Assembly: GCA_030762175.1 (NCBI GenBank)
Contig: CM060834.1
Coordinates: 28,225,501-28,289,500 of the forward strand
Direction of reading: 5' to 3'
DNA length: 64,000 bases
From: Metallyticus violacea
Taxonomy: Eukaryota > Arthropoda > Insecta > Mantodea > Metallyticidae
Part shown: one piece after another, positions 1-12,262 of the stretch
Numbering within the stretch: the first letter of the stretch is position 1
Layout: each line of letters opens with the position of its first letter
Position numbers and translations under genes: made by a program
The notes under the pieces: generated by a model
The model's input: the letters and a program-made list of their open reading frames with translations, nothing else
Told to the model about the DNA's origin: nothing
Database searches by the model: none

Positions 1-159
1 GAAAAAATGAGTCATCCCCAGATTCTATGTGGCTATCGGAGAACTTCGGGAATGCTCGTAAACGCCGTATTCACAACGCAAATGCAGCGACTGCACATGG
101 CAGTGGGCTCTTTGCTTGTAAATGTAATGGTCACAATCATAAGTATTTGGAAAGAGATT

Positions 160-232
160 TTTAGGATGGAGTAGCAGGCGGTTTAGAAGGTATTGCTCTT
201 CTGCGTAAGCTCCTGGGTTCAAATCCCACATA
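160..232 (+). other. tRNA-like segment, possible SINE head
   Basis: A B-box-like stretch (GGTTCAAATCC) lies near the end, and a weak A-box-like TAGCAGGCGG lies about 40 bases upstream. This is the spacing expected of an internal RNA polymerase III promoter. No clean acceptor stem is visible, and no second copy was seen in the window, so it may be a degenerate SINE head or chance similarity. Confidence 0.3.
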
Positions 233-401
233 ACATTTTATTTTTTATTATTAGTTTTATAAGTGTATGCGTTCAACATCATGTTGCCTTAATATCGTAT
301 TATATATCATTTGAGTTTTATGTCATTTCTTATTCACACAAAAACCTAATCACATATTAACGTATTCTTTACAAATAACTGAATGAATACTAGCGAATCC
401 T

Positions 402-600
402 TTATGTTCCTTTATCAGTGTATGAAACCTCAGCATATATAGCTGCCCTCAATCTTCGGGGCATAGATGATGTCAGATTTCTACAGCAGTGTGGACGAGA
501 AGAGGCTACAACATCCCAGGCTTCTTGAATTTGTGTCCATAAGCCGTCTTTCGTCCATCTTGCATGTGCAAGAAAAGTGTGTGCAGTATATTGCATTTAG
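402..600 (-). mobile_element. Tc1-like transposase, C-terminal relic
   Basis: The reverse strand encodes about 64 residues that resemble the tail of Tc1-family transposases. The segment DGLWTQIQEAWDVV is followed by SMPRRLRAAI, matching the typical end of the DDE domain (a W..IQ.AW helix, then a S.PRR..AVI motif). The catalytic DDE residues would lie upstream, toward higher coordinates, but nothing recognisable continues there. The piece is truncated at its 5' side and is not a working gene. The family call rests on motif recall, not on a search. Confidence 0.6.
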
Positions 601-1043
601 ATAGAACAAATACCGAAGGAATATATGTTCGTGTGTGTCCTTGTGTGTGTGTGCGCGTTAACGCTAAAGCTTTCTCAGCATGGGAAACAATATTTCGAAA
701 CTAATTTGTCATAATATGTTACAAAGATATATGCCGGAAGGTGAACCTGCGCTCTTAACCATGGAATTAACTGCACACACTACCAAGAGCAAACAAAACA
801 CACATACTAGACAGCGTCTTTAATGCATATCATATACCATAACTGCTGCAGTGGCTACACAGCCTTGCTGAATGCCTTGTGAACTGCGTGCTGTAATGAA
901 TAGGACTTATGAATTTTGCGTCCAAGAGATGGCTCTTTCTCTTTTTCCAAAAGGTGTAGAATATGTATGTGAAAACGGATTATAGTAAAGGAGTGGTAAG
1001 GCGTTTCTAAAGAAAATATCCTGGCAATCGCGTTAAAGATAGA
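601..1043. other. No supported feature
   Basis: AT-rich sequence with a short TG-rich run near 630-655. No coding, RNA or repeat signal was recognised. Confidence 0.5.
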
Positions 1044-1189
1044 GGAACTGTTCACCAGCTGGTTAAAAAGTTACGAGAGACAGAAACTCTCAAATGAAAG
1101 AAGCATGCTCCGAACCGCGTTGTTCTTACGGAAGAAAAGTCAGATGAAATACGGGAATTTCCTAAACATATGCCGGCAATGTATTGCCC
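1044..1189 (+). mobile_element. DUF4817-type transposase N-terminal relic
   Basis: One frame reads GTVHQLVKKLRETETLK, a stop, then a basic stretch, RVVLTEEKSDEIREF. This order (helix with LV.K.RETG.., basic linker, VLTE-K-DEI) matches the region just after the DUF4817 helix-turn-helix in arthropod mariner-like transposases. The first half of the domain and everything downstream are missing, and the frame has an internal stop. It seems to come from the same broad family as the relic at 2208-2560 but covers a partly different portion. It is a fragment without function. Confidence 0.5.
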
Positions 1190-2207
1190 CTGAGGAGCAC
1201 CATTTTAACATGTATTACAATACGTGTCATTTTAAATACAGCTGCGCGGCCACTCTCCTTTAGCCAGTTACAGTGGATGCATTTGCCAATAAGCAACCGC
1301 GCTCAGGCGACCGATAACTCAAATAATCTTGCTGTAACAGTTTTCAAAGAAATAAACAATAATTATAAAAGCTTGCTTTATTGGTAACACCTGATAGGGC
1401 TTGGGTAGCGTTTAGTTTTTCAGGAAATTTCCTTTTAGGGTGAGAGAGCTTCTAACAAAGTTTAAATCGCCTATTGTATGATCCATCTTCTCATGTTTAT
1501 TGTGCCAAAGTGTTTCACTTCCTACCAACTCACCACACACACACACATATACTGTCCTAGGTCAAGAGGTCGCTTCGCATCGCTTCACCAGAGTTGTGTA
1601 ATTAAGGTGAGAGGCAAGCGAAGCGCAAGTATCCATCGAACCAGAAACTGCAGAATTGGGAGGTAGAGTTCATGTGGAAGCAGTGGCGGCTGTTCAAAAG
1701 GGATGCATCCCCTTTTCAAGAGGAGGCTGCTAATTATGATAGATATTCTATTGCCCTTGCATGACAACCTACTGCTAAGTCGTTTTATTTCTCTTTTGGT
1801 TTCATCATAACGCGTATGCTTAGTGCCTGTGTTCAGGGATGAACACCTGAGTTTGGAGGGTAGGAGAGCGGTCACTGGGGCTTTTATGCAGTACATACTG
1901 CGAACTAAGAACCCATAGTAAATTACCTTACACGTATGAGAACTTTCACAGTCGAGCACTTCGCGTATGTTCCTAGTTGCCCTACGGTCGGCTGAATACG
2001 TTGATTGCCTTGCACCAATCTGAACTTGCATTGTCGTGTGCAGCACTAACAACTGACAGTTAGCAGCAGTGAAATCAAAAGTTTCTGGTCTTTGTTTTGT
2101 TTTCCCCCAAAGCTGGCAGATTACAGCTGCACACAGCCGATGCATATTGCCGCTGACAAGGTTCCGAACAATAAGTTACCGTGTAATTTGCGTTTGCCAC
2201 TGTCCAA
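1190..2207. other. Unassigned; holds a 186-codon open frame
   Basis: The longest ATG-started frame of the window lies here on the minus strand (2145 down to 1585, 186 codons). Its translation shows no recognisable domain, no signal peptide and no coding-like composition, and there is no sign of neighbouring exons. The stretch is less AT-rich than its surroundings, which lengthens chance frames. I do not call it a gene. Confidence 0.4.
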
Positions 2208-2560
2208 AGATTTAATGCAGAACAATGGATTTTCGTTTGCTATAACATTTTAAGAAACAAATCAGTTGCTCAGTGCCGTGCAGAATTTCGAAAACGTTTT
2301 CCAGGGGTTTGTCCCAATGAAAAATCTACAGTTCGTAAAATAGTGATTAAATAAAAAACAATGGTATTACTGTTGGACAAAAAATAAGATGCAAGCGTCA
2401 TGTGTTAACAGAGAAGAATGAGCTTGATTAGAACTATCACCGAGAATATCTCTTGCAAAATTAGCACAAACAAGAGCCAGCTGTAGTAAATCAGCCCTTT
2501 TTGCTACAAAATTTCTGAAATATCAATTCTATAATGCTACTGATGCCACATAGCCCACCG
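2208..2560 (+). mobile_element. DUF4817-type transposase N-terminal relic
   Basis: From about 2208 one frame reads through motifs typical of the arthropod DUF4817 helix-turn-helix: EQWIFVCYNILRNKSVAQ, then CRAEFRKRFPG and STVRKIV. After frame shifts the next module appears (CKRHVLTEKNELD), followed by SLAKLAQ and FATKFLKYQFY. This matches the second helix-turn-helix of the same transposases (SL..LA...G.S...A....KLLK). Several stops and indels separate these blocks, and no DDE/D region follows. It is the decayed 5' half of a Tc1/mariner-superfamily transposase gene. Family assignment is from motif order only. Confidence 0.6.
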
Positions 2561-4960
2561 AATCGGAAAGGAGAAATTTCGTGTTAAGCTCTTTCTCAGT
2601 ACTTTGCCGGTCGCGCTGCGAGCTGGGCTGTACGCTCCCAGCTGCTGCCACAACCTACGTGCGGGGAAAAACAGAACACATGCCCAATTATTGAAATATA
2701 CTGACCGTATTCGATTATTATTGTAGCAAAGAAGCTTTGCTTACTGCGGTAATGTTTTATACAACACAACTTATTTTTGCACAACACCAGTATTCTTGTT
2801 AACCACCGACAGGTCAGAAAGGACCAGTAATAACACTGATAAACTCTCCCGCAGCTGTTGGCTGCCATTCGACGACACTCCATGCGGAGTTTGTCTACTG
2901 ATAGTCCCTAGACTGCTGTTGGTTGAAGTTAAATGTTTACTGGTGTAGTCTGTTGCTAGAAAAATGAACGTTTTATAAACTCAAAGTCTCTTCGATTGTT
3001 AACGAGGAAAACGTGACCGGTTTTTTTTCCCTCCATGTATTCTACATCTGCTGCCCTCTTTCCATCGCTGAAGTGTTTTGTTCATCATTCATGTTCATGC
3101 TCATCATTCCGTGCATCACAGTTTTGAGTAAAGAATTAAAGACGAGAACAGGAATCTTGAGATCATTAACAACTGTATCACAGTTTTCCCCTCTTTGGTT
3201 GCAAGAAGTTTTTTTGAACTATACATTTGAAGGTTTTCCAATTACTGTCTATGTTGAAAAATGTTCTTTCAATCCCAATGTATGTATTTTTAAATAAAAA
3301 TAAATTGAGGTTACTTTTTGACTTAGTTTCGTAGATTTATTAATTTCCTTCGGCATTTTAATGCTTGTAATCAACATATTTACCAGCTATTTTGAAACTT
3401 CTTTATTTTTAACTATGAATGAAACTTCAATTAGAGACGATTATGGAATATTTGCGACAATTTATCGCAAATTGTTTACGCTCTTGCGGTATTTTATATC
3501 TCAGCCACTAACGTACGGCAGTCATCTGGCGACGTTCGTACTTCAACTCTTTTCTAAAACGTGTATAAATATATGTGTCGTCCTCGTCAAATAAATAAGA
3601 AAAAATCATTTAATTCGGTCGCCGTAATGTTTCCAACTTCATTGCTAATTTTATATTGCACACACAGCCCAAAGCCATGTTCACTCTTGCTTTTTTTTAG
3701 CACTGAACTCAAATTTATGCGCAATAAGGTGAATTGCAGTTCTGTAAGGGTGGTACACACATAATGAACTGATTCGTATTATAAAAAAATATTCCCTGTA
3801 CACCAAAAAATGCATTGCTTTAAATTCAAAGGGACAATTTCACAAAAGATTGTACACTGCCGCGAAGTCAGCAGGAAACTTCTTCAAGGAAATGAACGTA
3901 GGCGAGCGGAGTGAAATACGGGCTGTGACACGCTTAGTAGCCGAGACCAAAAGCAGCGCGTGAGCGGACAACAATTATAAATAAAGTAATATACTAAGAG
4001 GAAAGCAAAAAACATGTGTTTCACACAATCTATTTCATTTTAGTTTCAATAGCCATACTAAAATGAAATGAAACAGATGCAGCATCGAACTCTATTGAAG
4101 ACGCTCAGAGACTAACAGAAAATTCACCTGGCTGACTGGAGAGTTTAAAGAGTTGATGCCACGCTTTTGCTATGAACAAATGACAAAGCTTCCTTTGTTA
4201 ATATTTTCGGTAACTCGGATGAGTCAACATATATTTGAAGGAATTAGGGCGTGAATGTTCAGTGACGAGAATGCTTTCTACAGTTTATGAAATACAGTGT
4301 GATTCTTTCGCTAGAGGTCCCATTTTCTATAAAAATGTGTGTTATTCAGACGATGTCTTACAAATTGTAAAAGAGGATCTGGTCATTATCTCTGCTGAAA
4401 ATCTCCCATATCCACGCACTTTCTTGCTTTTCTCCAATTTCTTTCTTTCCTAAAGCGGAGGCGTTAAAGGCTTCAATCTCTTAGAGCATGCTGTCGGGTT
4501 TATTTTTGTACACCTTTCTCCTCAATAGGCCTAAAATAAAATAATCGGCAGCTTTAGATCAGCAGGTCTGCATGGCCGTACACGTTTATCGTGGCCTGTA
4601 ACATTCACTTCTAGAAAAGCGCGTCATTTTGCTATTTTAATGCTCTTTGAGTCTCATGGGAATGCCTGTAATTTTTTAAATGTTGTCTGGATGCAACACA
4701 TTGATGGTACTCGCCTTTCATAAATGAGTCTGAGATGCCGTTTGGCAAGTTTTAAATAAACTAGATACTCAGTATTAATGAAAGAGAAGCAATCGCCGCC
4801 TGATTGTGTACGTCGTTAATCATACTATACTCGAGACAACTGCCGAGATGCAATGACGCGGAACAATGAAAGGAAGGGCTCCATTATATCCCAGGGTAGA
4901 GTTTTACATTGTTAAAAATGCGTACATTGTTGCAAGCACGGTAGAGCCTACTCACGATTA
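2561..4960. other. No supported feature (2.4 kb)
   Basis: AT-rich sequence with scattered short open frames under 95 codons and no domain signature. No tandem repeat longer than a few units, no tRNA-like segment and no transposase motif was recognised. Confidence 0.5.
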
Positions 4961-5250
4961 CCGCCACAGGTGGCCGAGGTCGTTAAAGCGCGGACTTGTG
5001 AGCAGGAAGTTTGGGGTTCGAATCCCGCCAGAACCGTCCTCCCTGACTGAGGTTTTTTCCAGGTTTTCTCCAGTCTTCATAAATAGTAAATGCCGGGGAG
5101 GTACCCTAAATTTAGGCCTGGAACGTTTCGTTCCTTAAAAAAAAATCCTTTCCCAGTTATCATTTCATTTCATGTATCATCAGTGCTCACCGCCTATGGT
5201 GCCTCAGTAGTAAAATCGGGCTTTAAACACTACTCAAAAAAATAAATAAA
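4961..5250 (+). mobile_element. SINE family B, copy 1 (full length)
   Basis: A tRNA-derived SINE. The head has an A box (GGTGGCCGAGGTCGTTAAAG) and a B box (GGGTTCGAATCCCGCC), and resembles a class II (Leu/Ser-type) tRNA. The body contains the conserved blocks GACTGAGGTTTTTTCCAGG and TACCCTAAATTTAGGCCTGG, then CACCGCCTATGGTGCCTCAG. The tail is AT-rich (AAAAAAATAAATAAA). This is the longest family B copy and serves as the window's reference. Such elements encode no protein and rely on a LINE enzyme. Family identity rests on comparison with the copies at 12276, 18898, 57783 and 62651. Confidence 0.85.
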
Positions 5251-6689
5251 AGACTACTCTAAGTCTTCACAAATTTTTATAAAATATCATATAGAAATTA
5301 CTATGAAAAAATTACACTGTTACTCCATATTTGGTTATAATAATGACGCCGAATTGTTTTTGTACTTGACGAGCCCACTTTTTAAACACTCATAATGTGA
5401 TATAAAGGTATTCAGATCCATTACCAGTGATGGAACATTTACTACCATGGACGCGATGTTGACTTAACATCAACTATACAGTGTAGCTAAATTCAGCCTA
5501 ATGTTCCAATGTAAACGACAGCAATTTTATTCATTGCAATCACAAATTGTAAACCCCTTCTGATGTCATTCAGGCGTCAGACTAATGATGAAATCTTGTT
5601 CCCGAAATAACTGTTTCATCTCGAGGTATTATGTACTTAAAAATTCTATTAGTACTCTTATCTGTCATATAACAGATAATGGCTTCCCTCTTTACAATAC
5701 AGTATACCTCCACTAGAATATTTAATATATTTTAAATGCTTTAGAACCATTTGAGCTCCAAAAGTCCAATCCGCCACTGAAATAGGTTACCTCCCACCGG
5801 ATTTTAATCTTAGTTGACCCCATGGTACTATTTTTTCGGCTTCCCTTTAAATAATAAATAACGGGTTTAACAACGTATAGCTGCTTTGCAATTAATGTCT
5901 GGGGTTTTCTCTAAACAGGCAGGTGTTCTCAGGTTCAAATGTGTTTTCAGTGACTAGTGCTGTAGGCGTAAACCAGGAGGAGTTGTAACGGGCCTAAAGT
6001 ATTTCAGGATTCAGAAATGTAATGTTTTACTGTGGAACATTCTAGAGAAATATTGTATAGCCCAATACAATCTTTCACGTATGAAAATGAACGCTCTATT
6101 GTGTAAACTCCAGCAGCAATCAACAGTAATAATATGGTGCTATATACCCTAATGTCATCTAGTTGAATTCTGATGTTATCATCATAATCTTCATTATCAT
6201 TATGACACAGGTGTGTGGGTGCTTAAAAGTAAAACTATTTTAATTAGTAGGTGGAAAAGGAACTAAGTATATATAATTTTTTTTTTCCGTTGTTCGTTTA
6301 TTCACATATTCTCATTAATTCCACACACATGCGTCGCCCTGTATTGATAGGAGTTATAATGGTTGTAAATGGAGAAAGTTAATTTCCTCTACCTTCATTA
6401 GAGTGAGAAAGTAGTAATGTCAGTGTAGTAATTCGTTTCTCGTCATAAGGTGTGAACTATCTAAAGTACAGAGTCTTCATTCCGCTACGCAATTAAAATT
6501 TTATTTTGCCATCCTGAAGTTAATGTTTAACAGCCTCGCCACCAGTATGTCATGCTTTCAATCACGCGGTCGGTCCCATAGCGTGCATTATTTGTTTCTT
6601 TCATTATTTATTAATAGTAAAATAATATTTTACTTCCATCATAGCACTCTAGGGTTATTTGAGCTAAACTGTTGATGGTGATAGTAATA

Positions 6690-6722
6690 TGATGATGATG
6701 ATGATAATAATAATAATAATAA
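6690..6722. repeat. GAT/AAT trinucleotide microsatellite
   Basis: Four to five GAT units pass directly into about six AAT units. Confidence 0.85.
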
Positions 6723-7329
6723 TTATAATTATAAATTGTTTAATAGGTGTTATTGAAGATGGTGCCTCTCAGCGGCAATAGATTGCCGGCATCTTTTCTG
6801 TATTTCATCTAACTTTTCTTCCGTCAGGGCACGGCAGTTCGCAACACTTTCTTGTCATTGAAAGACACTGTCTCATAACTTTTTAAAAGTTGGCGAGTAG
6901 TTTCTCAATTTGGAACACGTTTGCCAGAATATTTTCTTGCGAATTGCCTTATCACTTTCTGCAAGAATACGGTTTTTAGATATATTGGGTGAGTCTTCTC
7001 ATCCTGCTGATTGGTAACTAGGCAACCTGCATTTTACAGTCCACGGGAAATGCAGGTGCTCTCAAGTGACAACGCCGCCATTCACGAGACTGTCCTAAAA
7101 GAGAGTTTATCTTTATCTACTGTGTACATATCATTTAGTGTTATGTTTTTCATTTCACGTTAATATAAGGTTATTCGCATTCATTTATTATGTTCAATAA
7201 AGTAGATTCTTATAGTAATTTGTGATTTAATTGACATTTACATAACTAGAATTTTTACATTAATAAATATAACAAAACAAGCATTTTTTCTCTCTTCCAT
7301 GCCAGAAAACAAAAGGAAATAAGTATACT

Positions 7330-7415
7330 TTCATGGGGCAGTATTTGAACCCCGAACATTGCCGCTAAAATCCAGCGCAAGCACGCACAGTGCAACACAG
7401 TGAGTAAAGCCGAGA
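7330..7415 (-). other. tRNA-like segment, weak
   Basis: The reverse strand carries a B-box-like GGGGTTCAAATACTGCCCC flanked by complementary G and C runs that could form a T-arm. An A box is not convincing. It may be a decayed SINE head. Confidence 0.25.
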
Positions 7416-8754
7416 GGAGCATAACAGCCAATTCGGCCCAATCCGATAATATCGGACAATATATTTATGTAGTAACATAACTGTCCCTCAAACAAACTAT
7501 AACCTTATTACCTGCACATGCAGTATACAGTCTTGACGACCGACTTCTGTTAGTATGTCCGCGTTCTGCCTGGCCTAACTCAAATAACCTGACTGTAAAT
7601 GCTCGAGGTGTCTACTCTGTGAGACATGCCTGAATCCGTTTGAAAAGATTTTGAGACATTCGCCGTTATTCATCCTTCCAAACATAGTAAACTGTATCCG
7701 AGATATTTGTTTCAGTGCATCCGCGGGTTTTATTTTCGGTATAGCAGTAATTTTATATGGGTGAAGATGCAGCTGCTGAGTTGCTTTATACGCCAATTTT
7801 CTGGGCTGATTGTGTTAAACACTTCCAAGCAGCAGTTTCTAATGGGTAGCCTATTCCATCAAACTTCTCCTATGTTAAACCTTTTTTTTTTAATTTAAGT
7901 TTATTTTATTTTATCTCGCCTACCGTCATTGAAAATGCCTTCGGTTTGAACTTTGTTCGCCAGTCTGAAAATTGCACCTGCCTGTAAACTTCAGCACGAA
8001 ATTCTCTTCTACAGTATTTTTTTTTTTTTTTGCACATAACAATCATAAATAAATATTCTTTATTGTAGCATAATCTCACTCTGGCATACTTCTAAATTCA
8101 CAAATACACAGCAGAAAGATTAACGCGCACTTCCTATAGCAGTAAAACTAAAATAGTTGGCGTGATAAATGAGATTGACCAATCTCAATTGCCCGCGTCA
8201 GCGGATGTTTTAACTCCAGTGTTACCAGAAATCGCGCATGCACTGGAGGTCAAGCGGTTTCCATTCACATATAGGAACTACGATTGCGTAGCGGAATGAA
8301 GATGCGGTATGAGTACCATCTATGGCAAGCATGAGTACCAAAACTACTTTTTCGGCCGCTGTCAAAATTTTACTTGTAGTAAATGTGAAGAACGAGTGGT
8401 CTAAATAACAAGCCTGTATACCACAAGTGAATCTTGATGTACACAAACGTAGGAACAGATTTTTATGCTTATTCCTAACAAGTTAAACAAAATAGGGAAA
8501 ATTACGTGGTTGGATTAGCATATGACTTTATGCAGACGTTGGCTTAACGTGCAAGAAATGTTTTAGCTTACGTAACTTTGGTAAACTGTTTCTGCATTTA
8601 TATCATCATCAAGGCATTGTACAATTATATATCTCTATCACTAAGGTGAGGGGAGGAAGGGGCGCACGAGGTATTAGATGACTTCTTTACCTGAAAATGT
8701 CACCAACTATGCATCATCTATGACAGAGTACCAACACTAAACAAAAATCACACA

Positions 8755-8954
8755 TTGTTGTTGATTTGATTTATTTACGGACGCTCATTAACATCTCAGG
8801 GCATGAAACGGCCGATAAATTTTGCGTAGAGGCCTCGTCTATCAGGGTTGAGGTTCTTTGAACTTTTACTTAAGATTTTTACGCCCGACCCTGGCTGGGA
8901 TTGAATCCGCGATCTTGGGTCTACGAGGCAAGTATGGTTACCACTTCATCACCA
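8755..8954 (-). mobile_element. SINE family A, copy 1 (internally deleted)
   Basis: Minus-strand copy. The tail end (TTGTTGTTGATTTGATTTA on the plus strand) and the conserved GGACGCTCATTAACATC block are present. Most of the central palindromic core is missing, and the sequence jumps to the head region (GGGATTGAATCCGCGATCTTG). About 95 bases shorter than a full copy. The degenerate B box suggests an old insertion. Confidence 0.85.
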
Positions 8955-10167
8955 GATGTCTTAGGTGTAAGTTGATAATGATTATTCATAGAATTCAGAG
9001 AGGGCCACTCATGCAGTTCACACCACAGACCACTCGTTCACCAGTTCGTGACATGAAGACCTCAGTTACCTGTGTCGGTTTAGCCCGTAATATTTATAAA
9101 GATTTAGTATTGAAGTTTGTGCATATCTAAATTCAGGTCACTGGGAGGTCATGTGATTGGTGAAACAGTGCCTCAGATAATGTAAATTTGGTTTTCCAGA
9201 CCGTATTTCTATTTCTTTGATCAAGTAACCCCCATTTGAGACTAGAAGGACTATTTAGAGACTAACTGACAAAAAACAAACAAACAAACTCCTCCCCGAA
9301 TGCCAGGAATAAGGCCGCGACAAGAACTGACGCACTAACGTGTTACGTGAGGTAACTAGATTCATAATTCAATTTTATTCATAACCAGAACTCTGCGTTT
9401 GGACATCGAGAAGTTCCAAGTGATCTGAGCAGTGCAACTGTGCATGGAGTATTGCTTGGTAGCAACCCAACCCACTTACTCTGTGACAGGTATTAGAGGT
9501 GAACCGCCTTACTATGAACTTCGTACTATTAAATGTATTATTTAAAATGTTCTCGTTTTTTAATGTATTATTTTCTGACTGATATTACAATTATGTCAAG
9601 TAGACTTCCTTGTCATGTTCTTTATTTTTCACTATTTTATTCGCGTAAAAGGAAAAAGAAAGGAAACAAGTGCCAGACGCGTACTAAATAATTAATTTTG
9701 AAATGAATGATTCAAAATTAAACTTAGAAAACTTCCAACACTGCATAATTTATCAAGGAACGAGAGCAATTAAAAGTTAAGTCCTCCTGATAATATAGTG
9801 TGCAGTTGATGTTAATGAAACGCTAGCAAATGTTTTTATGAGGGGGAACAGAAAAGTCTGCAGAGATTTCAGTGGTGCCTCGTAAATACTGGAAGCAGAG
9901 GATTCCAAATGAAAAGTTCTAGCAAATAGAGTCACTGCTCAAGAGAGCTGGAAATGTTGCTCGTTTCTTTAATGGCCATGTTCCAATATACTCGCTAGAT
10001 ATGTAAGTCGTTTAATGCCATACAGTAGTTTCTGCTAAAAGAGTTCGACTGGAATGAAATGAAAACAGCCAGCAGGGCCCCAAGTTTCTGTGGTTCCCTC
10101 TCCGAACGGAAACAATGGCGCTACAAATCAAGCAATGAATTCCACTTCAATTTTATTTACTTATTTA
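8955..10167. other. No supported feature (1.2 kb)
   Basis: AT-rich sequence with short open frames only; nothing recognised. Confidence 0.5.
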
Positions 10168-10241
10168 ATATATATATATATATATATATATATGGTAGAA
10201 GAAAAGAATTAAACATCATAGATATTCTTTTCTTCTACCAT
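10168..10241. repeat. AT microsatellite next to a perfect hairpin
   Basis: An (AT)n run (about 10168-10192) is followed by an 18-base arm ATGGTAGAAGAAAAGAAT (10192-10209), a 14-base loop and the exact reverse complement (10224-10241). The hairpin has no U-run behind it and is not in a bacterial context. It may be a small palindromic insertion or a hairpin formed by local duplication. Confidence 0.8.
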
Positions 10242-10559
10242 TATATGAAGCACAGAATCAGCCCTGAGGTTCAAAATGTCAATATTAATATGCTGTGGAA
10301 TATCTAAATAGAGGTTGACAACAGGCTTTATATATGCCGTGCTACAAATGGTAGTCATGTTTAAATCTATTGCAGATTATAATTACAACTCTAAGGGTCA
10401 ATTGTATAAAAGTTACTGATTGGAGACTACTTTTGTCTGTAATTTAAAAGGTAAATAGAGGTTAGTCATCATTTCATAAAAAATATATAGGAACCTTATT
10501 GGCTCATTAGAGGAAACTCAGAACTTGGCGTATATAACAAGTTATTAATATAGACAAAT

Positions 10560-11200
10560 GCTCAAACCAATACCGGTTCACGAATTACAGCTCTGGGGCT
10601 GTACCAAGAAGACCAATGTTAAATGGAATTAAGAGAGATTTCGGGACCTACAGCGAGACCAAAGAATGTAAAATCAGAGTAGTGAATGACTGACTGCAAA
10701 ATATTCATGGTAACAAAATTTGAATTAGAGCATTGCGCTATCACGAACAGCTGGGGTTGGGAGGGAACAAGACATGCGCATCCAAATTATTAAGGAGACT
10801 GGAAACAGTAGGGCTGGGATCCATTTGGATGGGGGTCAGAGGAATAGAAAGAGCGAATGGAGGATGGTTGCAAACCCTTTGAGGGATATGGATAAATAGC
10901 AGACAATTGGGCAATGTAGAGAGATGATTTCGTTATAAGTACAATCGGGATTAAAATCGGAATGGGGGATGGAGTAGTGCATTAAAACAGGAGTTTCGCA
11001 TGGCTCAGGCTAGGGGTATGGTGAATGATTAATTTCACTGACCAATGTGAACGGGGAATTTGTGTCATCTGTGAGGAGGGGCAATCATGGACACATATTC
11101 TGGCTGGATGTAAAGGTATGACAGAATGGAGGGAAAAGTATCTACCGCACTCCTTTACAGGGTCGAACACACTGGGGGGGGGGGGGGGTCATGTTGTGCT
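10560..11200 (+). mobile_element. LINE ORF C-terminal relic (CCHC-type finger)
   Basis: Broken frames in one direction give the tail of a non-LTR retrotransposon polyprotein: KLLRRLETVGLGSIWMGV, an R/G-rich stretch, then CVICEEGQSWTHILAGCKGM with TEWREKYLP. The C-x2-C...H-x4-C arrangement (about 11061-11110) matches the zinc finger near the C-terminus of many arthropod LINE ORF2 proteins. Several stops interrupt the frame. The reverse-transcriptase and endonuclease domains are absent, as expected of a 5'-truncated copy. The clade cannot be assigned from this part. A 15-base G tract just downstream in the same frame is a later change. Confidence 0.55.
11174..11188 (+). repeat. G15 homopolymer
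   Basis: Fifteen consecutive G residues inside the LINE relic. It could seed a G-quadruplex or reflect an assembly artefact. Confidence 0.85.
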
Positions 11201-12262
11201 TTGCTGGCAAGAAAGAAAGGGCAGGAGAGATTAAGTCAATTTCTGATGAAAGTGACACAGCTCAGATCTAAAAAAGCTGATAGCCAGAAGGGGTTTGGGA
11301 GAAACAAATTGACTAAATCCAGCTATGTTTGATCCATAATGAGATTTTATATATTTTATATACATTTTTAATGGTTTTAAAAATGATTCTCTTAGCATTT
11401 CTCATTTTATTTTATTTTCAATTGGTTATTATCTTTTATTGCTATATATTTTTTATTTAAAAGTTTTTATGATATTTTTTCCCACTTTTATTTATGCCTA
11501 TGCCTCTTCATATACAGCGATTTATAGCTTAAACTATTAACTCATAATGTTTCCATTATCTTAAATAATTTCTTCACTGGCACACTATAGTGAGCCTTTT
11601 TCCAAGTCTATGAGTATTAAATATAGATCCCTTCCAGTAGCTTTCTTCTTTTCTGCTAATTGGGAAATGCAGAATCAATTATATGTGCAATATCTATCTG
11701 TTTGGAAACCACTGTTTTGATATTTATTTTCATTTTTTTCATTTTTTTTTTTTTTTTTTCATTTCAAGATTAAATGTACCAGTTAAAAATGCTTCCATGT
11801 GAAAGGCCAGATCCTCCAAAAATAACTGCCAAAGTTTTATGACAATGCTTCTGATTTGACTCCTTTTGAATTCATAGAACATAAACGCGCAGAAGTCGAG
11901 CCATGACAATACTATTGACAGTGGAAATAACGTTTTTTTTTTATTACAAAGAGTTACTGTTTAAATATTGCACTGTTAGAAAGTGCTTTTGTGAAAGATT
12001 CAGAGGTAACTAAAATCTTCCATCAAACTCTTGTTGATTGATTGACCATTGAAATCATTACATGCATTATTCAGGAAACAGGCGCATGTTACTAAGAAAA
12101 ATGAAATGCAAGTATTGAAGGAATTACACAAGACAAAACAATTCATTGTCGCCTATAGTTTCAGACTCACGTAAAGTCAACAAAGCACGCTTTCACCTGG
12201 CAGGTTATAACTATCAAAACTGCAGGTAAAAGTCAAATGTTATTAGATTGCATTCGGAAGAT
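11201..12262. other. No supported feature (1 kb)
   Basis: Very AT-rich, with a T-rich run near 11735-11760. It may include the decayed 3' UTR of the upstream LINE, but no boundary is visible. Confidence 0.45.

Larger units (their letters stand above)
5251..8754. other. No gene seen (3.5 kb)
   Basis: AT-rich sequence without a recognisable exon or transposon protein. It holds a GAT/AAT microsatellite (6690-6722), a weak tRNA-like stretch (7330-7415), and an 18-19-base word near 6470 (TTCATTCCGCTACGCAAT) that recurs inverted near 8283. Confidence 0.5.

Noticed and set aside
1585..2145. 186-codon minus-strand open frame, longest in the window
   Set aside because: No recognisable domain and a local lower AT content. 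A chance frame of this length is possible in 128 kb of strand sequence.
1681..5779. CAGTGGCGG(C/A)T at 1681 and inverted at 5779, as possible ends of a 4.1-kb DNA transposon
   Set aside because: Only 11 bases match, the flanking 8-mers differ, and no transposase spans the interval.
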